Of a stretch of DNA of 6,935 nucleotides, positions 1 through 6,913 are shown piece after piece. The DNA lies in assembly GCA_029942265.1 (NCBI GenBank), contig JAOZTO010000135.1, positions 1 through 6,935 on the forward strand. The letters run 5' to 3'. The translations under genes were made by a program, and so were the position numbers. Source of the DNA: Desulfocapsa sp. (GTDB lineage: Bacteria; Desulfobacterota; Desulfobulbia; Desulfobulbales; Desulfocapsaceae). The notes beneath the pieces are model-generated. The model did not search any database. It was not told where the DNA came from and saw only the letters and a list, made by a program, of their open reading frames with translations. Each line of letters begins with the position of its first letter. The stretch's first letter is position 1.

Positions 1-124
1 TGATTTCATGCCACAACCATTTCCCCTTGTTTTTTGCAATAACTGGGGGATGGAATTTTGAATAATGTGGGGGACCAATATCTGTAATCCTGTCCGCCAT
101 GGGATTTGCGGGATCGTAACCCAT
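1..124 (-). CDS. dsrB: Dissimilatory sulfite reductase beta subunit, N-terminal part (cut by the window edge)
   Basis: Only the first 41 codons are present; the gene runs off the left edge. DsrB pairs with DsrA in the cytoplasmic alpha2-beta2 siroheme enzyme that reduces sulfite, handing sulfur to DsrC in the last step of sulfate respiration. The visible N-terminus begins MGYDPANPMADRITDIGPPH and continues to a KGKWLWHEI stretch, which matches the conserved DsrB start (RITDIGPPHY, then PPVI and a GKW-HEI segment). The ATG at 122-124 is supported by a strong AAGGAGGAT ribosome-binding site at 131-139. It lies 55 nt after the dsrA stop in the same direction, the normal dsrAB order. No cluster-binding residues fall in the visible part. 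Identification is by family resemblance plus position and is quite secure. Confidence 0.95.
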   Translation of the reverse strand, partial: MGYDPANPMADRITDIGPPHYSKFHPPVIAKNKGKWLWHEI

Positions 125-130
125 ACTTAT

Positions 131-139
131 ATCCTCCTT
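131..139 (-). promoter_or_regulatory. Ribosome-binding site of dsrB
   Basis: On the minus strand this reads AAGGAGGAT, an almost perfect anti-16S match, with 6 nt to the ATG at 124. The same AAGGAGG core precedes dsrA (1468-1474). Both subunits therefore carry equally strong initiation signals, as expected for a 1:1 complex. It fixes the dsrB start. Confidence 0.85.
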
Positions 140-179
140 GAATATGAACTCAAGTTAACATTCTACTCGATTAATTTTA

Positions 180-1460
180 TTATGCTGCGTGACGTTTACG
201 AAATGCAACAACATCGCGATCAAAACCACCTGGTACTTCCTCTTCGTCCCAAAATACATATGGGTTTGAACGTGGTTCTTTAACATGCTGTGGAATTGGA
301 TCGAGTCCCATAACCTTAATAAAGGTCGGAAGACCAACACGCTGCATGGTTTCACCAACACGTTCACGGTTTTTACCAACTTCCATCCACCAGTCCCAAA
401 CATTTTCGATTACATCGATCACATTTTCGAACTCGTTTTCAGCTGAAACTTCAATAAAAGGAATAATAAGAGTTGCAAACTGAGCGCCATCAAGGATAGG
501 AGCTTTTGCACCTATACAGATAGAAGCACCCTGTTGAGCACCAGGACGCAATGCACGAGGCATAACATTAATACAATGCATGCAACGAGTACATTCTGCG
601 TTGTCTATTTTCAGTTCACCGCCTTCCATCCACATACATTCTGTTGGACAAAGATCAATAACTTCCTTTTTAATATCAAATGCACCCCAGTCTTTGCCAA
701 GATATGCACCGCCGTTGGCAGGAATATTTCCAGCAACATATTCTTTAACTGAATCCTGATCGATGCGAATATCATCTCTCCAAGTTCCAATAACAGCAAA
801 GTCAGAACGGGCAAGAGCAGCAACACAATCGTTTGGACAGCCGGAGAATTTGAATTTAAATTTATAAGGGAACGCAGGACGATGAATTTCATCCTGATAA
901 TGCATGGTCAAATGATGACACGCTTCTTCTGTATCGTAACAAGACCACTCACAGCGAGACTGTCCAAGACAGTTTGCAGGAGTACGAAGGTTTGATCCCG
1001 AGCCACCAAGATCCTGTCCCAAGTCGTGGGTCAGATCCCAGAAAAAAGGCTCGAGAGCTTCAGTACGACAACCAAGCAGAATAACATCACCAGTAGAACC
1101 GTGCATGTTAGTCATACCGGAACCATGTTTATCCCAAAGAGCCATAAGAGCGCGTAGATTCTCTGTAGAATAGTATTTGGATGCCGGTTGAGCCACACGA
1201 ACGGTATGAAAATGCTCAACACCTGGAAATTGCTTAGGAACATCAGAGTAACGACCAACAATACCGCCACCATAACCGAAAACACCTACGATTCCGCCGT
1301 GTTTCCAATGGGTAATCCTATCTTTAAAAGACAGTTCGAGCTGACCAAGAATATCCCAACAATCTGGATTTTTCTCCGCCTGGCGCTTAATGTCGGTAAC
1401 GAAGCTTGGCCATGGGCCACTTTCAAGCTCGTCCAACAGGGGTGTTTCATGCTTTGCCAT
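180..1460 (-). CDS. dsrA: Dissimilatory sulfite reductase alpha subunit
   Basis: Siroheme/[4Fe-4S] enzyme subunit (426 aa) that, with DsrB, carries out the six-electron reduction of sulfite in sulfate respiration; cytoplasmic. The length is close to the usual 420-440 aa. The siroheme-coupled cluster ligands are visible as C164-x5-C170 (NCLGQSRCEW) and C208-x3-C212 (SGCPNDC). The inserted ferredoxin domain supplies C271, C290, C293 and C296 (CPTEC, then CTRCMHC). Other hallmarks are HRPAFPYKFKFKF (193-205), GTWRDDIRIDQ (225-235), a GAKAPILDGAQ segment (317-327) and the C-terminal NPYVFWDEEEVPGG. All ligands are intact, so the protein should be functional. The sequence is of the bacterial reductive type, by recollection of family members rather than a search. 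The start is fixed by AAGGAGG at 1468-1474. It has its own promoter (1606-1634) and is followed by dsrB. Confidence 0.98.
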   Translation of the reverse strand: MAKHETPLLDELESGPWPSFVTDIKRQAEKNPDCWDILGQLELSFKDRITHWKHGGIVGVFGYGGGIVGRYSDVPKQFPGVEHFHTVRVAQPASKYYSTENLRALMALWDKHGSGMTNMHGSTGDVILLGCRTEALEPFFWDLTHDLGQDLGGSGSNLRTPANCLGQSRCEWSCYDTEEACHHLTMHYQDEIHRPAFPYKFKFKFSGCPNDCVAALARSDFAVIGTWRDDIRIDQDSVKEYVAGNIPANGGAYLGKDWGAFDIKKEVIDLCPTECMWMEGGELKIDNAECTRCMHCINVMPRALRPGAQQGASICIGAKAPILDGAQFATLIIPFIEVSAENEFENVIDVIENVWDWWMEVGKNRERVGETMQRVGLPTFIKVMGLDPIPQHVKEPRSNPYVFWDEEEVPGGFDRDVVAFRKRHAA

Positions 1461-1467
1461 GAATTTT

Positions 1468-1474
1468 CCTCCTT
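1468..1474 (-). promoter_or_regulatory. Ribosome-binding site of dsrA
   Basis: AAGGAGG on the minus strand, 7 nt before the ATG at 1458-1460. It is much stronger than the sites in front of dprA and rpe, which fits high expression of sulfite reductase. Confidence 0.85.
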
Positions 1475-1523
1475 AAATTTACTGTTATACTGCAACCTTT
1501 ACCAAAAAATATACCCTTCAAAA

Positions 1524-1540
1524 GTATTTGCTTCAAATAC
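1524..1540 (-). other. Short hairpin in the dsrA 5' leader
   Basis: A perfect 7-bp inverted repeat, GTATTTG-aag-CAAATAC on the minus strand, lies in the predicted roughly 139-nt untranslated leader of dsrA. It is AT-rich with a 3-nt loop, so it is weakly stable. Four T residues follow directly. The CAAATAC arm could instead pair, imperfectly, with GTATATTT about 9 nt further downstream. A role in leader folding or transcript stability is possible but unproven. Confidence 0.3.
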
Positions 1541-1584
1541 AATGCTTCCCAATAAATCACAGAAAGAATCACAATTTTACTAAT

Positions 1585-1598
1585 TGAATAGTCATTCA
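1585..1598. promoter_or_regulatory. Operator-like inverted repeat at the dsrA transcription start
   Basis: TGAAT-agtc-ATTCA: two perfect 5-bp arms around a 4-bp spacer. It sits just downstream of the -10 element (1606-1611), covering about +1 to +14 of the predicted transcript. On the transcribed strand it reads CTGAAT-N4-ATTCA, the same as the second copy at 1663-1676. A protein bound here would block initiation or promoter clearance. The spacing and AT-rich dyad resemble TetR-type or similar dimeric helix-turn-helix operators. The regulator is unknown and is not encoded in this window. Confidence 0.5.
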
Positions 1599-1605
1599 GC
1601 GTGAA

Positions 1606-1634
1606 AGAATATCTCTGTAACACTTCTTTGTCAA
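1606..1634 (-). promoter_or_regulatory. Sigma-70 promoter of dsrAB
   Basis: On the minus strand a perfect -35 TTGACA (1629-1634) is followed, after exactly 17 bp, by the -10 hexamer TATTCT (1606-1611), 4/6 to TATAAT. The predicted start is near 1599, giving a leader of about 139 nt. A T-rich stretch (GTTTTTTG) lies directly upstream of the -35. It is in the pgi-dsrA gap and in the right orientation. This is the best promoter in the window and would let dsrAB be expressed independently of the upstream genes. Confidence 0.75.
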
Positions 1635-1662
1635 CAAAAAACGCATCGTCTTAAACGGAAAA

Positions 1663-1676
1663 TGAATGAATATTCA
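1663..1676. promoter_or_regulatory. Operator-like inverted repeat upstream of the dsrA promoter
   Basis: TGAAT-gaat-ATTCA, the same arms and spacer length as the copy at 1585-1598. With one mismatch the symmetry extends to about 1659-1680 through flanking A and T runs. An alternative reading is the perfect 10-bp palindrome TGAATATTCA at 1667-1676. Its centre lies 78 bp from that of the other copy and about 70 bp upstream of the predicted transcription start. The two copies bracket the promoter, suggesting cooperative binding or looping; this is inference. Confidence 0.5.
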
Positions 1677-1722
1677 GTTTTAATTGAAGACACCTCAGCC
1701 CGAAAGCCTCGTACTCATTTTA

Positions 1723-3315
1723 CTACACACAAGCCACATCAAGAAACGCCTGTGCAAGACTTCTATCACTTTTTTTTCCCTTCATAGCCAACAGAATTTC
1801 ACCAGCAAGAATTTTTCCAAGCTGTACTCCTTCCTGATCAAATGAATTTACGTTCCAGCAAAACCCTTGAAACACGATTTTTGCTTCATACAATGCCAAT
1901 AACGCTCCCATACTTTTAGGAGTCAGTTTATCAGCAATAAGAATGGAGTTTACTTTGTTTCCTGGAAATCTTTTATTGGGATTCACATCATTTTTTCCCA
2001 CTGCAAGTGCCATTGATTGGGCAAGAAGATTTGCCAGCAGTTTCTGCTGTGAACTACTTCCCTTTATCTTTATATCCTTTTTACGTTGACTCTCTCTAAA
2101 CCCGATAAATTCTACAGCTACATCTTCTGTTCCCTGGTGAAGTAGCTGATAAAAAGCGTGCTGACCGTTAGTTCCAGGTTCACCCCATACAATTGGCCCA
2201 CTCTTCACTGCCACCGCTTCAGAATCTCGTTTGATCGATTTGCCATTAGACTCCATATCACATTGCTGAAGATGTGCTGGAAATCTATGTAACCCCTGAC
2301 TATATGGTAAAACAGCCACGTTATTCATTCCTAGAAAGGTTCGATTCCACACACCCAACATGGCAAGAAGTAGTGCTGGATTAGCACGAAGATCTTTCTT
2401 GATTGCCACTTCGTCAATTTCAGCAGCTCCTTGTAAGAACTCAACGAGCTGCTCGTAGCCAATGGCAAATCCAAGCATTACCGCTCCAACCATGGATGTT
2501 GAGCTAAACCGACCACCTATATAATCATACATATAAAAAGTACGAAGGTATCGTTTAGGATTATCCATAGGGCTCGTTTTTCCCGTAACTGCCAAACAGT
2601 GGAGTGCCGGATCAAGTCCAGCATCCTTAAGAGCTGTCCTAACCAGCGTTTCATTACTCAGAGTTTCTAGGGTCGTACCACTCTTTGAAACCACCAGTAC
2701 CAGCGTTTTCGAAAGATCTACCCGTTCAAGGATGGCTGCAGAATCATCTGGGTCCACATTGGAAATAAAGAACACTTCTCTATTATTTTGTGAATAGGGG
2801 CGTAATGCCTCGTAAACAGACCTAGGGCCAAGATCAGAACCACCGATACCAACATGAATAAGAGTGGTGAATGCTTGCCCAAATTCATTGCAAATATCGC
2901 CTTCGTCCAATTCATTCAAAAATTTTTTCAATTGGGCAAGATCATTCTTCGACTGTAGGGAAGCTGTCTCACATGCTGGCGTATCAGAGAATATATCACG
3001 ACAGGATGTATGAAGAACCTGACGTTCTTCGGATGGAAAATTCTCTATCCTGTTCATAACTCTACCACTGCGCATCTCTTCAAACTGCTCAAGCACTTTG
3101 CATTGATCAGCTAGTAACTGCAAAGTATCTATTACCTGTTCAGTAACCCTTTGACAGCAGTAAAGCAGGTCAAATTCCGTCCCTTTGCATATATACTTTT
3201 TCATGCGCTCAGGAGTCAGCCCGTTCTCTGCACTGAGATCAAAAGGGTTCTTCGCTAGTTCTTCAAGAGCTACAAAAGCATCACATTCATCGATGGATTT
3301 CCACTTTCCTTCCAT
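1723..3315 (-). CDS. pgi: Glucose-6-phosphate isomerase
   Basis: Interconverts glucose-6-phosphate and fructose-6-phosphate in the cytoplasm (glycolysis/gluconeogenesis, hexose supply for envelope sugars). The protein is 530 aa, in the usual size range. Two sugar-isomerase (SIS) domains are recognizable: the first carries HVGIGGSDLGPRSV (154-167) and the phosphate-binding SKSGTTLETLSN (210-221). The second region carries IGGRFSSTSMVG (266-277), QQCDMESNGKS (350-360), GEPGTNGQHAFYQLLHQGT (378-396) and the C-terminal QEGVQLGK. Expected active-site residues are present: R269, E355, H386 and K501. The ATG at 3313-3315 is supported by GAGGG at 3323-3327, inside the end of rpe, so the two genes are probably translationally coupled. 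The stop (TAG) is followed by the 262-bp dsr regulatory gap with no convincing terminator. Confidence 0.98.
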   Translation of the reverse strand: MEGKWKSIDECDAFVALEELAKNPFDLSAENGLTPERMKKYICKGTEFDLLYCCQRVTEQVIDTLQLLADQCKVLEQFEEMRSGRVMNRIENFPSEERQVLHTSCRDIFSDTPACETASLQSKNDLAQLKKFLNELDEGDICNEFGQAFTTLIHVGIGGSDLGPRSVYEALRPYSQNNREVFFISNVDPDDSAAILERVDLSKTLVLVVSKSGTTLETLSNETLVRTALKDAGLDPALHCLAVTGKTSPMDNPKRYLRTFYMYDYIGGRFSSTSMVGAVMLGFAIGYEQLVEFLQGAAEIDEVAIKKDLRANPALLLAMLGVWNRTFLGMNNVAVLPYSQGLHRFPAHLQQCDMESNGKSIKRDSEAVAVKSGPIVWGEPGTNGQHAFYQLLHQGTEDVAVEFIGFRESQRKKDIKIKGSSSQQKLLANLLAQSMALAVGKNDVNPNKRFPGNKVNSILIADKLTPKSMGALLALYEAKIVFQGFCWNVNSFDQEGVQLGKILAGEILLAMKGKKSDRSLAQAFLDVACV

Positions 3316-3319
3316 ATGC

Positions 3320-4000
3320 TTACCCTCGTTTCAACTTTCCTGCTTCTGCAAGTTTACGCATTTCAGCAATCACTGGAGCATATTCGCTACAACCATAAAT
3401 TGCCGATCCTGCAACAAATATATTTGCCCCAGCTTCTGCTACTCGTCCAATTGTTTTAGGGCTAATTCCTCCATCAATCTCGATCCCAATTTCAAGCCCG
3501 AGTTGATCAATTCGCTTCTTAAGGCAATCTGTTTTTGTAAGAGTTGATTCTATAAAAGATTGTCCGCCAAAACCTGGATTAACACTCATAAGCATGACCA
3601 AATCTAAATCTTCCAGGATATAATCAAGACTTGCTAATGATGTCGCAGGATTTAAGACTACACCAGCTTTTTTCCCCAGTTCTTTAATGCGATTCACAGT
3701 TCTGTGCAGATGAGTACAAGCTTCCACGTGAACAGTAATCCAGTCTGCTCCTGCTGCAGCAAATGAGTCAATGTACTTATCGGCGTCACTGATCATAAGA
3801 TGGACATCCAGAATTTTTCCTGTTACCTTGCGAGCAGCCTTCACAACAAGAGGACCTATTGTAATATTAGGCACAAAGTGACCATCCATCACATCAATAT
3901 GGATGACTTCAGCACCAGCTTGGTCTACTGCTATTATCTCTTCACCAAGTTTGGTGAAATCAGCCGAAAGAATCGATGGAGCAAATTGTATATCAAGCAT
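3320..4000 (-). CDS. rpe: Ribulose-phosphate 3-epimerase
   Basis: Interconverts ribulose-5-phosphate and xylulose-5-phosphate in the non-oxidative pentose phosphate pathway; a cytoplasmic TIM-barrel enzyme. The 226-aa length is typical. Visible signatures are FAPSILSADF (6-15), HIDVMDGHFVPN (34-45), DVHLMI (65-70), VNPGFGGQSFI (140-150) and EIDGGI (174-179). The metal ligands H34, D36, H67 and D176 are all present, D36 and D176 being the expected acid/base pair. The ATG at 3998-4000 has a modest AGGAT-type ribosome-binding site about 7 nt upstream. It lies 4 nt before pgi and probably shares a transcript with it, linking pentose and hexose phosphate conversion. A 148-bp gap holding a possible terminator and a 31-bp repeat separates it from dprA. 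Confidence 0.97.
   Translation of the reverse strand: MLDIQFAPSILSADFTKLGEEIIAVDQAGAEVIHIDVMDGHFVPNITIGPLVVKAARKVTGKILDVHLMISDADKYIDSFAAAGADWITVHVEACTHLHRTVNRIKELGKKAGVVLNPATSLASLDYILEDLDLVMLMSVNPGFGGQSFIESTLTKTDCLKKRIDQLGLEIGIEIDGGISPKTIGRVAEAGANIFVAGSAIYGCSEYAPVIAEMRKLAEAGKLKRG
3323..3327 (-). promoter_or_regulatory. pgi ribosome-binding site overlapping the 3' end of rpe
   Basis: GAGGG on the minus strand lies within the last two sense codons of rpe, 7 nt before the pgi ATG. The rpe stop lies between the site and the start. Ribosomes finishing rpe would be placed to reinitiate at pgi, so translation coupling is likely. Confidence 0.6.
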
Positions 4001-4028
4001 TTCCTTATCCTATTATCATTATTATGAA

Positions 4029-4059
4029 ATTCCAAGCAGTTACAATTCAGTAGTTTAGC
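4029..4059 (-). repeat. 31-bp repeat, copy 1 (in the rpe leader)
   Basis: This matches 5258-5288 at 27 of 31 positions in the same orientation, with no gaps. The shared core on the transcribed strand includes AATTGTAACTG followed by TTGGAAT. Three of the four differences are transitions. It ends 28 nt before the rpe ATG. It codes for nothing apparent. Having diverged copies before two different genes suggests a dispersed intergenic element or a shared leader signal. Confidence 0.7.
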
Positions 4060-4104
4060 CTGTTTTGAACCCAACCCGAATGTTTACAACTAGGAGGCTG
4101 TCAG

Positions 4105-4138
4105 AAAATAGGCATTTCGTTCAAAATCGAAGAATGCC
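4105..4138 (-). terminator. Possible rho-independent terminator after dprA
   Basis: About 10 nt past the dprA stop, the minus strand reads GGCATT-ct-TCG, an 8-nt loop, then CGA-AATGCC: a 9-bp stem with a 2-nt bulge. TATTTTCTG follows directly. The U-tract is short and the stem only moderately GC-rich, so termination may be partial. Sequence just beyond it (TTTTCTGACAGCCTC) resembles an insertion-sequence end, so the hairpin could belong to a mobile-element remnant instead. Confidence 0.45.
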
Positions 4139-4148
4139 ATTTCAAGCA

Positions 4149-5255
4149 CTAAAGAATACGACGAACCTCATCACCAGGCAAAATTTCAACCAGCCCTTCC
4201 AGTTCAAGAAGGAGTAATACTTCAGCGACCTTGGCGGACCCTAAGCCTGATTTTGCTATTAAATCGTTACGGGAGCATGGATACACATCTATTGCAGCAA
4301 GTAGCTCAGCGCTTATTGGATCCAACATTGAGAGTATTCTTTCCTGGGAACCTTCCTCAACTTGTTTCACAGAAGATCCTGCGCCTATCTCCGCACAAAT
4401 ATCTGCGGCAGACTGTACCAGTTGTGCGCCCTGCTGTAGAAGCCAGTGTGTGCCATCACTCTTCAAAGAATCAATTTGTCCAGGTACTGCAAACACATCA
4501 CGCCCCTCATCTATTGCCATTTCTGCAGTAATAAGAGAACCAGACTTTCGTGCCGCCTCAACCACGACGACTCCTCGGCTAAGTCCAGCGATTATTCTAT
4601 TTCTAGCTGGAAAGCGAAAACCATCAGGCTTTGTTCCAAGGGGATATTCTGTAACCAGAAGTCCGTCACGACGTATTTGATCATATAATTTGCTATTGTG
4701 TTTCGGATACACAACATCAAGGCCACAGCCAAGAACTCCTATGGTCGCCCCCTGAACAGATAGTGCGCCACCATGAGCTTCACTATCAACGCCAGAAGCC
4801 AGCCCAGACACTACTGTTATTCCAGCCGTTGCCAAATCACGAGCCAAGGTAAAACTGCAACGTTTTCCATATGAGGTTGCAGTACGCGAACCAACCATGG
4901 CAAGACAGAGCGTAGTGAGAAGTTCAATACGTCCCTGCACATAGAAGACAATAGGAGGATCGGCAATCTCCTGAAGTATTTGAGGATATTCTACATCATC
5001 TAAACAAAGTGCCTTAGCTCCGCCACGCTGCAGTCTCTTTAATTCAGACTCTGCTTTTTCACGAAGTGGGTCAGGATGTAACAATCCGTTCAGAACATTT
5101 TTCCGAATTAAATCTTTTTTAGCCCGGCCATCCCTTGCAGCAACAAAAATCTCATTGGGAGTACCATAACGGGTAAGGAGTTGGCGAGTCCCTTTCCCGC
5201 CAAGGCCAGGGACAAAACTTAGTGCCATCCAATCAATAACAGAAGATTCAGACAT
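4149..5255 (-). CDS. dprA: DNA-processing protein DprA (Smf)
   Basis: DprA binds incoming single-stranded DNA during natural transformation and loads RecA on it; many non-competent bacteria also keep it. From the ATG at 5253-5255 the protein is 368 aa, a normal length. Domains in order: an N-terminal helical/HhH-like part with FVPGLGGKGTRQLL (14-27); a Rossmann-like core with MVGSRTATSYGKR (120-132), SGLASGVDSEAH (150-161), PARNRIIAGLS (216-226) and KSGSLITAEMA (237-247); and a C-terminal winged-helix DML1-type domain (about 312-368). All signature segments are intact. A TTG at 5262-5264 would add three residues, but it lies inside the 31-bp repeat; ATG is preferred although its ribosome-binding site is weak. 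It follows rpoD by 35 nt, so cotranscription with rpoD is likely. topA, a frequent dprA neighbour, is not next to it. Confidence 0.96.
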   Translation of the reverse strand: MSESSVIDWMALSFVPGLGGKGTRQLLTRYGTPNEIFVAARDGRAKKDLIRKNVLNGLLHPDPLREKAESELKRLQRGGAKALCLDDVEYPQILQEIADPPIVFYVQGRIELLTTLCLAMVGSRTATSYGKRCSFTLARDLATAGITVVSGLASGVDSEAHGGALSVQGATIGVLGCGLDVVYPKHNSKLYDQIRRDGLLVTEYPLGTKPDGFRFPARNRIIAGLSRGVVVVEAARKSGSLITAEMAIDEGRDVFAVPGQIDSLKSDGTHWLLQQGAQLVQSAADICAEIGAGSSVKQVEEGSQERILSMLDPISAELLAAIDVYPCSRNDLIAKSGLGSAKVAEVLLLLELEGLVEILPGDEVRRIL

Positions 5256-5257
5256 AT

Positions 5258-5288
5258 ATTCCAAACAGTTACAATTTAGTGGTTTTGC
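5258..5288 (-). repeat. 31-bp repeat, copy 2 (between rpoD and dprA)
   Basis: This is the second copy of the repeat at 4029-4059. It fills almost the whole 35-nt gap between the rpoD stop (5291) and the dprA ATG (5255). It therefore occupies the dprA ribosome-binding region, where no good Shine-Dalgarno is present. Together the two copies flank dprA as direct repeats about 1.2 kb apart. Confidence 0.7.
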
Positions 5289-5290
5289 AG

Positions 5291-6913
5291 TTAATCTATC
5301 ATAAAAACACGCAATTCATCGACTCGTGATGGGTGTTTTAATTTTTTAATTGCCTGGGCTTCTATTTGCCGAATCCGTTCCCTGGTCACAGAAAAACATT
5401 TCCCGACCTCTTCAAGAGTGTGATCATAACCAACATCAATACCGTAGCGCATACGCACAACCTTAGCCTCACGCGGTGACAATGAAGACATCACCTTACT
5501 GAGACACTCCTTCAAACTCTCCACCATACTTGCATCATGAGGACCCATTTTGGAACAATCTTCAATAAAATCACCAAGCAATGTACCTTCATCATTACCA
5601 ACAGGTGTGTCAAGAGATATGGCATCCTTTGCTGTCTTTAAAGCAATCTTCACCTTCCCAACATCTGTGCCCAACTGTTCGGCCATTTCCTCAGGGGTAG
5701 GTTCACGACTCTCTTCTCGTGCAAAGTCTCTCGACACCCTAAGCAATCGATTGATCGTTTCGATCATGTGCACAGGGAGACGAATAGTACGTCCTTGGTC
5801 AGCAATACCCCTGGTAATGGATTGACGAATCCACCACGTGGCATAGGTACTGAATTTAAAACCTCGATGGTAATCAAATTTTTCAACGGCTTTCATCAGA
5901 CCAATATTTCCCTCTTGAATAAGATCGGGAAACTGTAAACCACGATTGACAAATTTCTTGGATACTGAGATCACCAATCGCAGATTTGCACGAACCAGTG
6001 ATTCTTTAGCATGTTTGTGAACATCTCTTCCAACTTCTATCTCAGCAACAACATCACAGAGTGTCTGATACCCAAACCCTAAACTTTCCTGTATCTGCAT
6101 ACTTAGCTGATGCTCAAGCTCTTTGGAGCTCATCACCTTATACTTGCCATCTGCTGCTACCTGTTTTTTTTCCTCCATCACCTCAACCCGAAGTCGCTTG
6201 AAACGCCTTAGCAGATCATTCAGATTGGAAGCAACACCGTTAATGCACCGGGTGCAAATAATACGATCAGCAAATAACTGTGCAATCTCGTTACCGATGC
6301 TCCTCATCTGTCTGTTGAGTTTTTTTCCAGTAGCGTGACTTTGACAAGAACGACTGAATTTCTCCTGTATAAGCAGTCGTTTTTCCTCAAGAATTGTCAA
6401 CTTGTCCACTCTATCCAGAAACCGTTTTTTTTCCTGTTGAACAACAACAGACTGAATATCCTGAATACCACGAACAACATTAAATATTTTCATGGTATCT
6501 GCACGAAGTTCATAGGCAATTTCTTGAAGTGCAGGTACAGCAAGTGGTGTTGATAACACAGCTTTTTGAACTTGAAACAACCCTTCTTCCATCATCCGAG
6601 AAAGCTCCAACTCTTCCCTATGATTGAGAAGAGCTAACGTTCCCATTTCTCGCAAATAGATGGACATGGGGTCAACAGCATGCTCAGCCCCACGCGTTGC
6701 GCTTCTTGCCAGACGACGCTGGCCCTTTCTCTTATCGCTAAAAAAACCATTGCGGCGATCTCCAATTTGGGGACTCGCTTTATCGTCGTTGCTTTCTTCT
6801 GGGAGTTCTCTGGAACGTTTTCGATCCCCTGATTCAAAAATACCCATCAGATCGAGTACTTTATCATCAGAGATATCTGTCCCATCTCCCTGCAACTGTT
6901 CATCTTCGGCCAT
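5291..6913 (-). CDS. rpoD: Primary RNA polymerase sigma factor (RpoD, sigma-70)
   Basis: Directs core RNA polymerase to -35/-10 promoters such as the one before dsrA. Visible parts of the 540-aa product: region 1.2 ([16 protein letters not shown], from residue 81); a charged non-conserved insert (about 112-300), typical of proteobacterial primary sigmas; region 2 with [17 protein letters not shown] (305-321), [20 protein letters not shown] (328-347) and [17 protein letters not shown] (354-370); region 3 (about 380-455); region 4 with [14 protein letters not shown] and the recognition helix [20 protein letters not shown] (509-528). The start has a good GGGGAGG site 7 nt upstream, but the frame stays open to the window edge and a full region 1.1 is missing. 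The gene could therefore begin outside the window. The insert separates it from RpoS- or RpoH-type factors. dprA follows after 35 nt. Confidence 0.96.
   Translation of the reverse strand: MAEDEQLQGDGTDISDDKVLDLMGIFESGDRKRSRELPEESNDDKASPQIGDRRNGFFSDKRKGQRRLARSATRGAEHAVDPMSIYLREMGTLALLNHREELELSRMMEEGLFQVQKAVLSTPLAVPALQEIAYELRADTMKIFNVVRGIQDIQSVVVQQEKKRFLDRVDKLTILEEKRLLIQEKFSRSCQSHATGKKLNRQMRSIGNEIAQLFADRIICTRCINGVASNLNDLLRRFKRLRVEVMEEKKQVAADGKYKVMSSKELEHQLSMQIQESLGFGYQTLCDVVAEIEVGRDVHKHAKESLVRANLRLVISVSKKFVNRGLQFPDLIQEGNIGLMKAVEKFDYHRGFKFSTYATWWIRQSITRGIADQGRTIRLPVHMIETINRLLRVSRDFAREESREPTPEEMAEQLGTDVGKVKIALKTAKDAISLDTPVGNDEGTLLGDFIEDCSKMGPHDASMVESLKECLSKVMSSLSPREAKVVRMRYGIDVGYDHTLEEVGKCFSVTRERIRQIEAQAIKKLKHPSRVDELRVFMID

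Noticed and set aside
137..154. CTTGA...TCAAG inverted repeat overlapping the dsrB ribosome-binding site
   Set aside because: Only 5 bp, AT-rich, with an 8-nt loop; too weak to claim sequestration of the site.
65..283. Plus-strand open frame across the dsrA-dsrB junction (72 aa)
   Set aside because: It is antisense to dsrB, the gap and the end of dsrA, with no family resemblance; the gap is explained by the dsrB ribosome-binding site.
611..892. Open frames overlapping dsrA, pgi, rpe, dprA and rpoD on either strand (for example 611-892, 3185-3547, 4231-4680, 6123-6338)
   Set aside because: All lie inside well-supported genes in other frames, lack recognizable motifs and show no convincing ribosome-binding sites.
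1690..1716. Candidate terminator after pgi (GCT-TTCG-GGC)
   Set aside because: The stem is 3 bp including a G-T pair, and no U-tract follows.
4001..4060. Promoter for rpe using TTGTAA in the repeat as -35 and GATAAT near 4012 as -10
   Set aside because: The spacing is 19 bp, the -35 is poor, and the -10 would sit almost on the ribosome-binding site and ATG; not convincing enough to list.
5256..5264. TTG at 5262-5264 as the dprA start (371 aa)
   Set aside because: It lies within the 31-bp repeat, adds only three residues and has no better ribosome-binding site than the ATG at 5253-5255, which begins the usual short DprA N-terminus.
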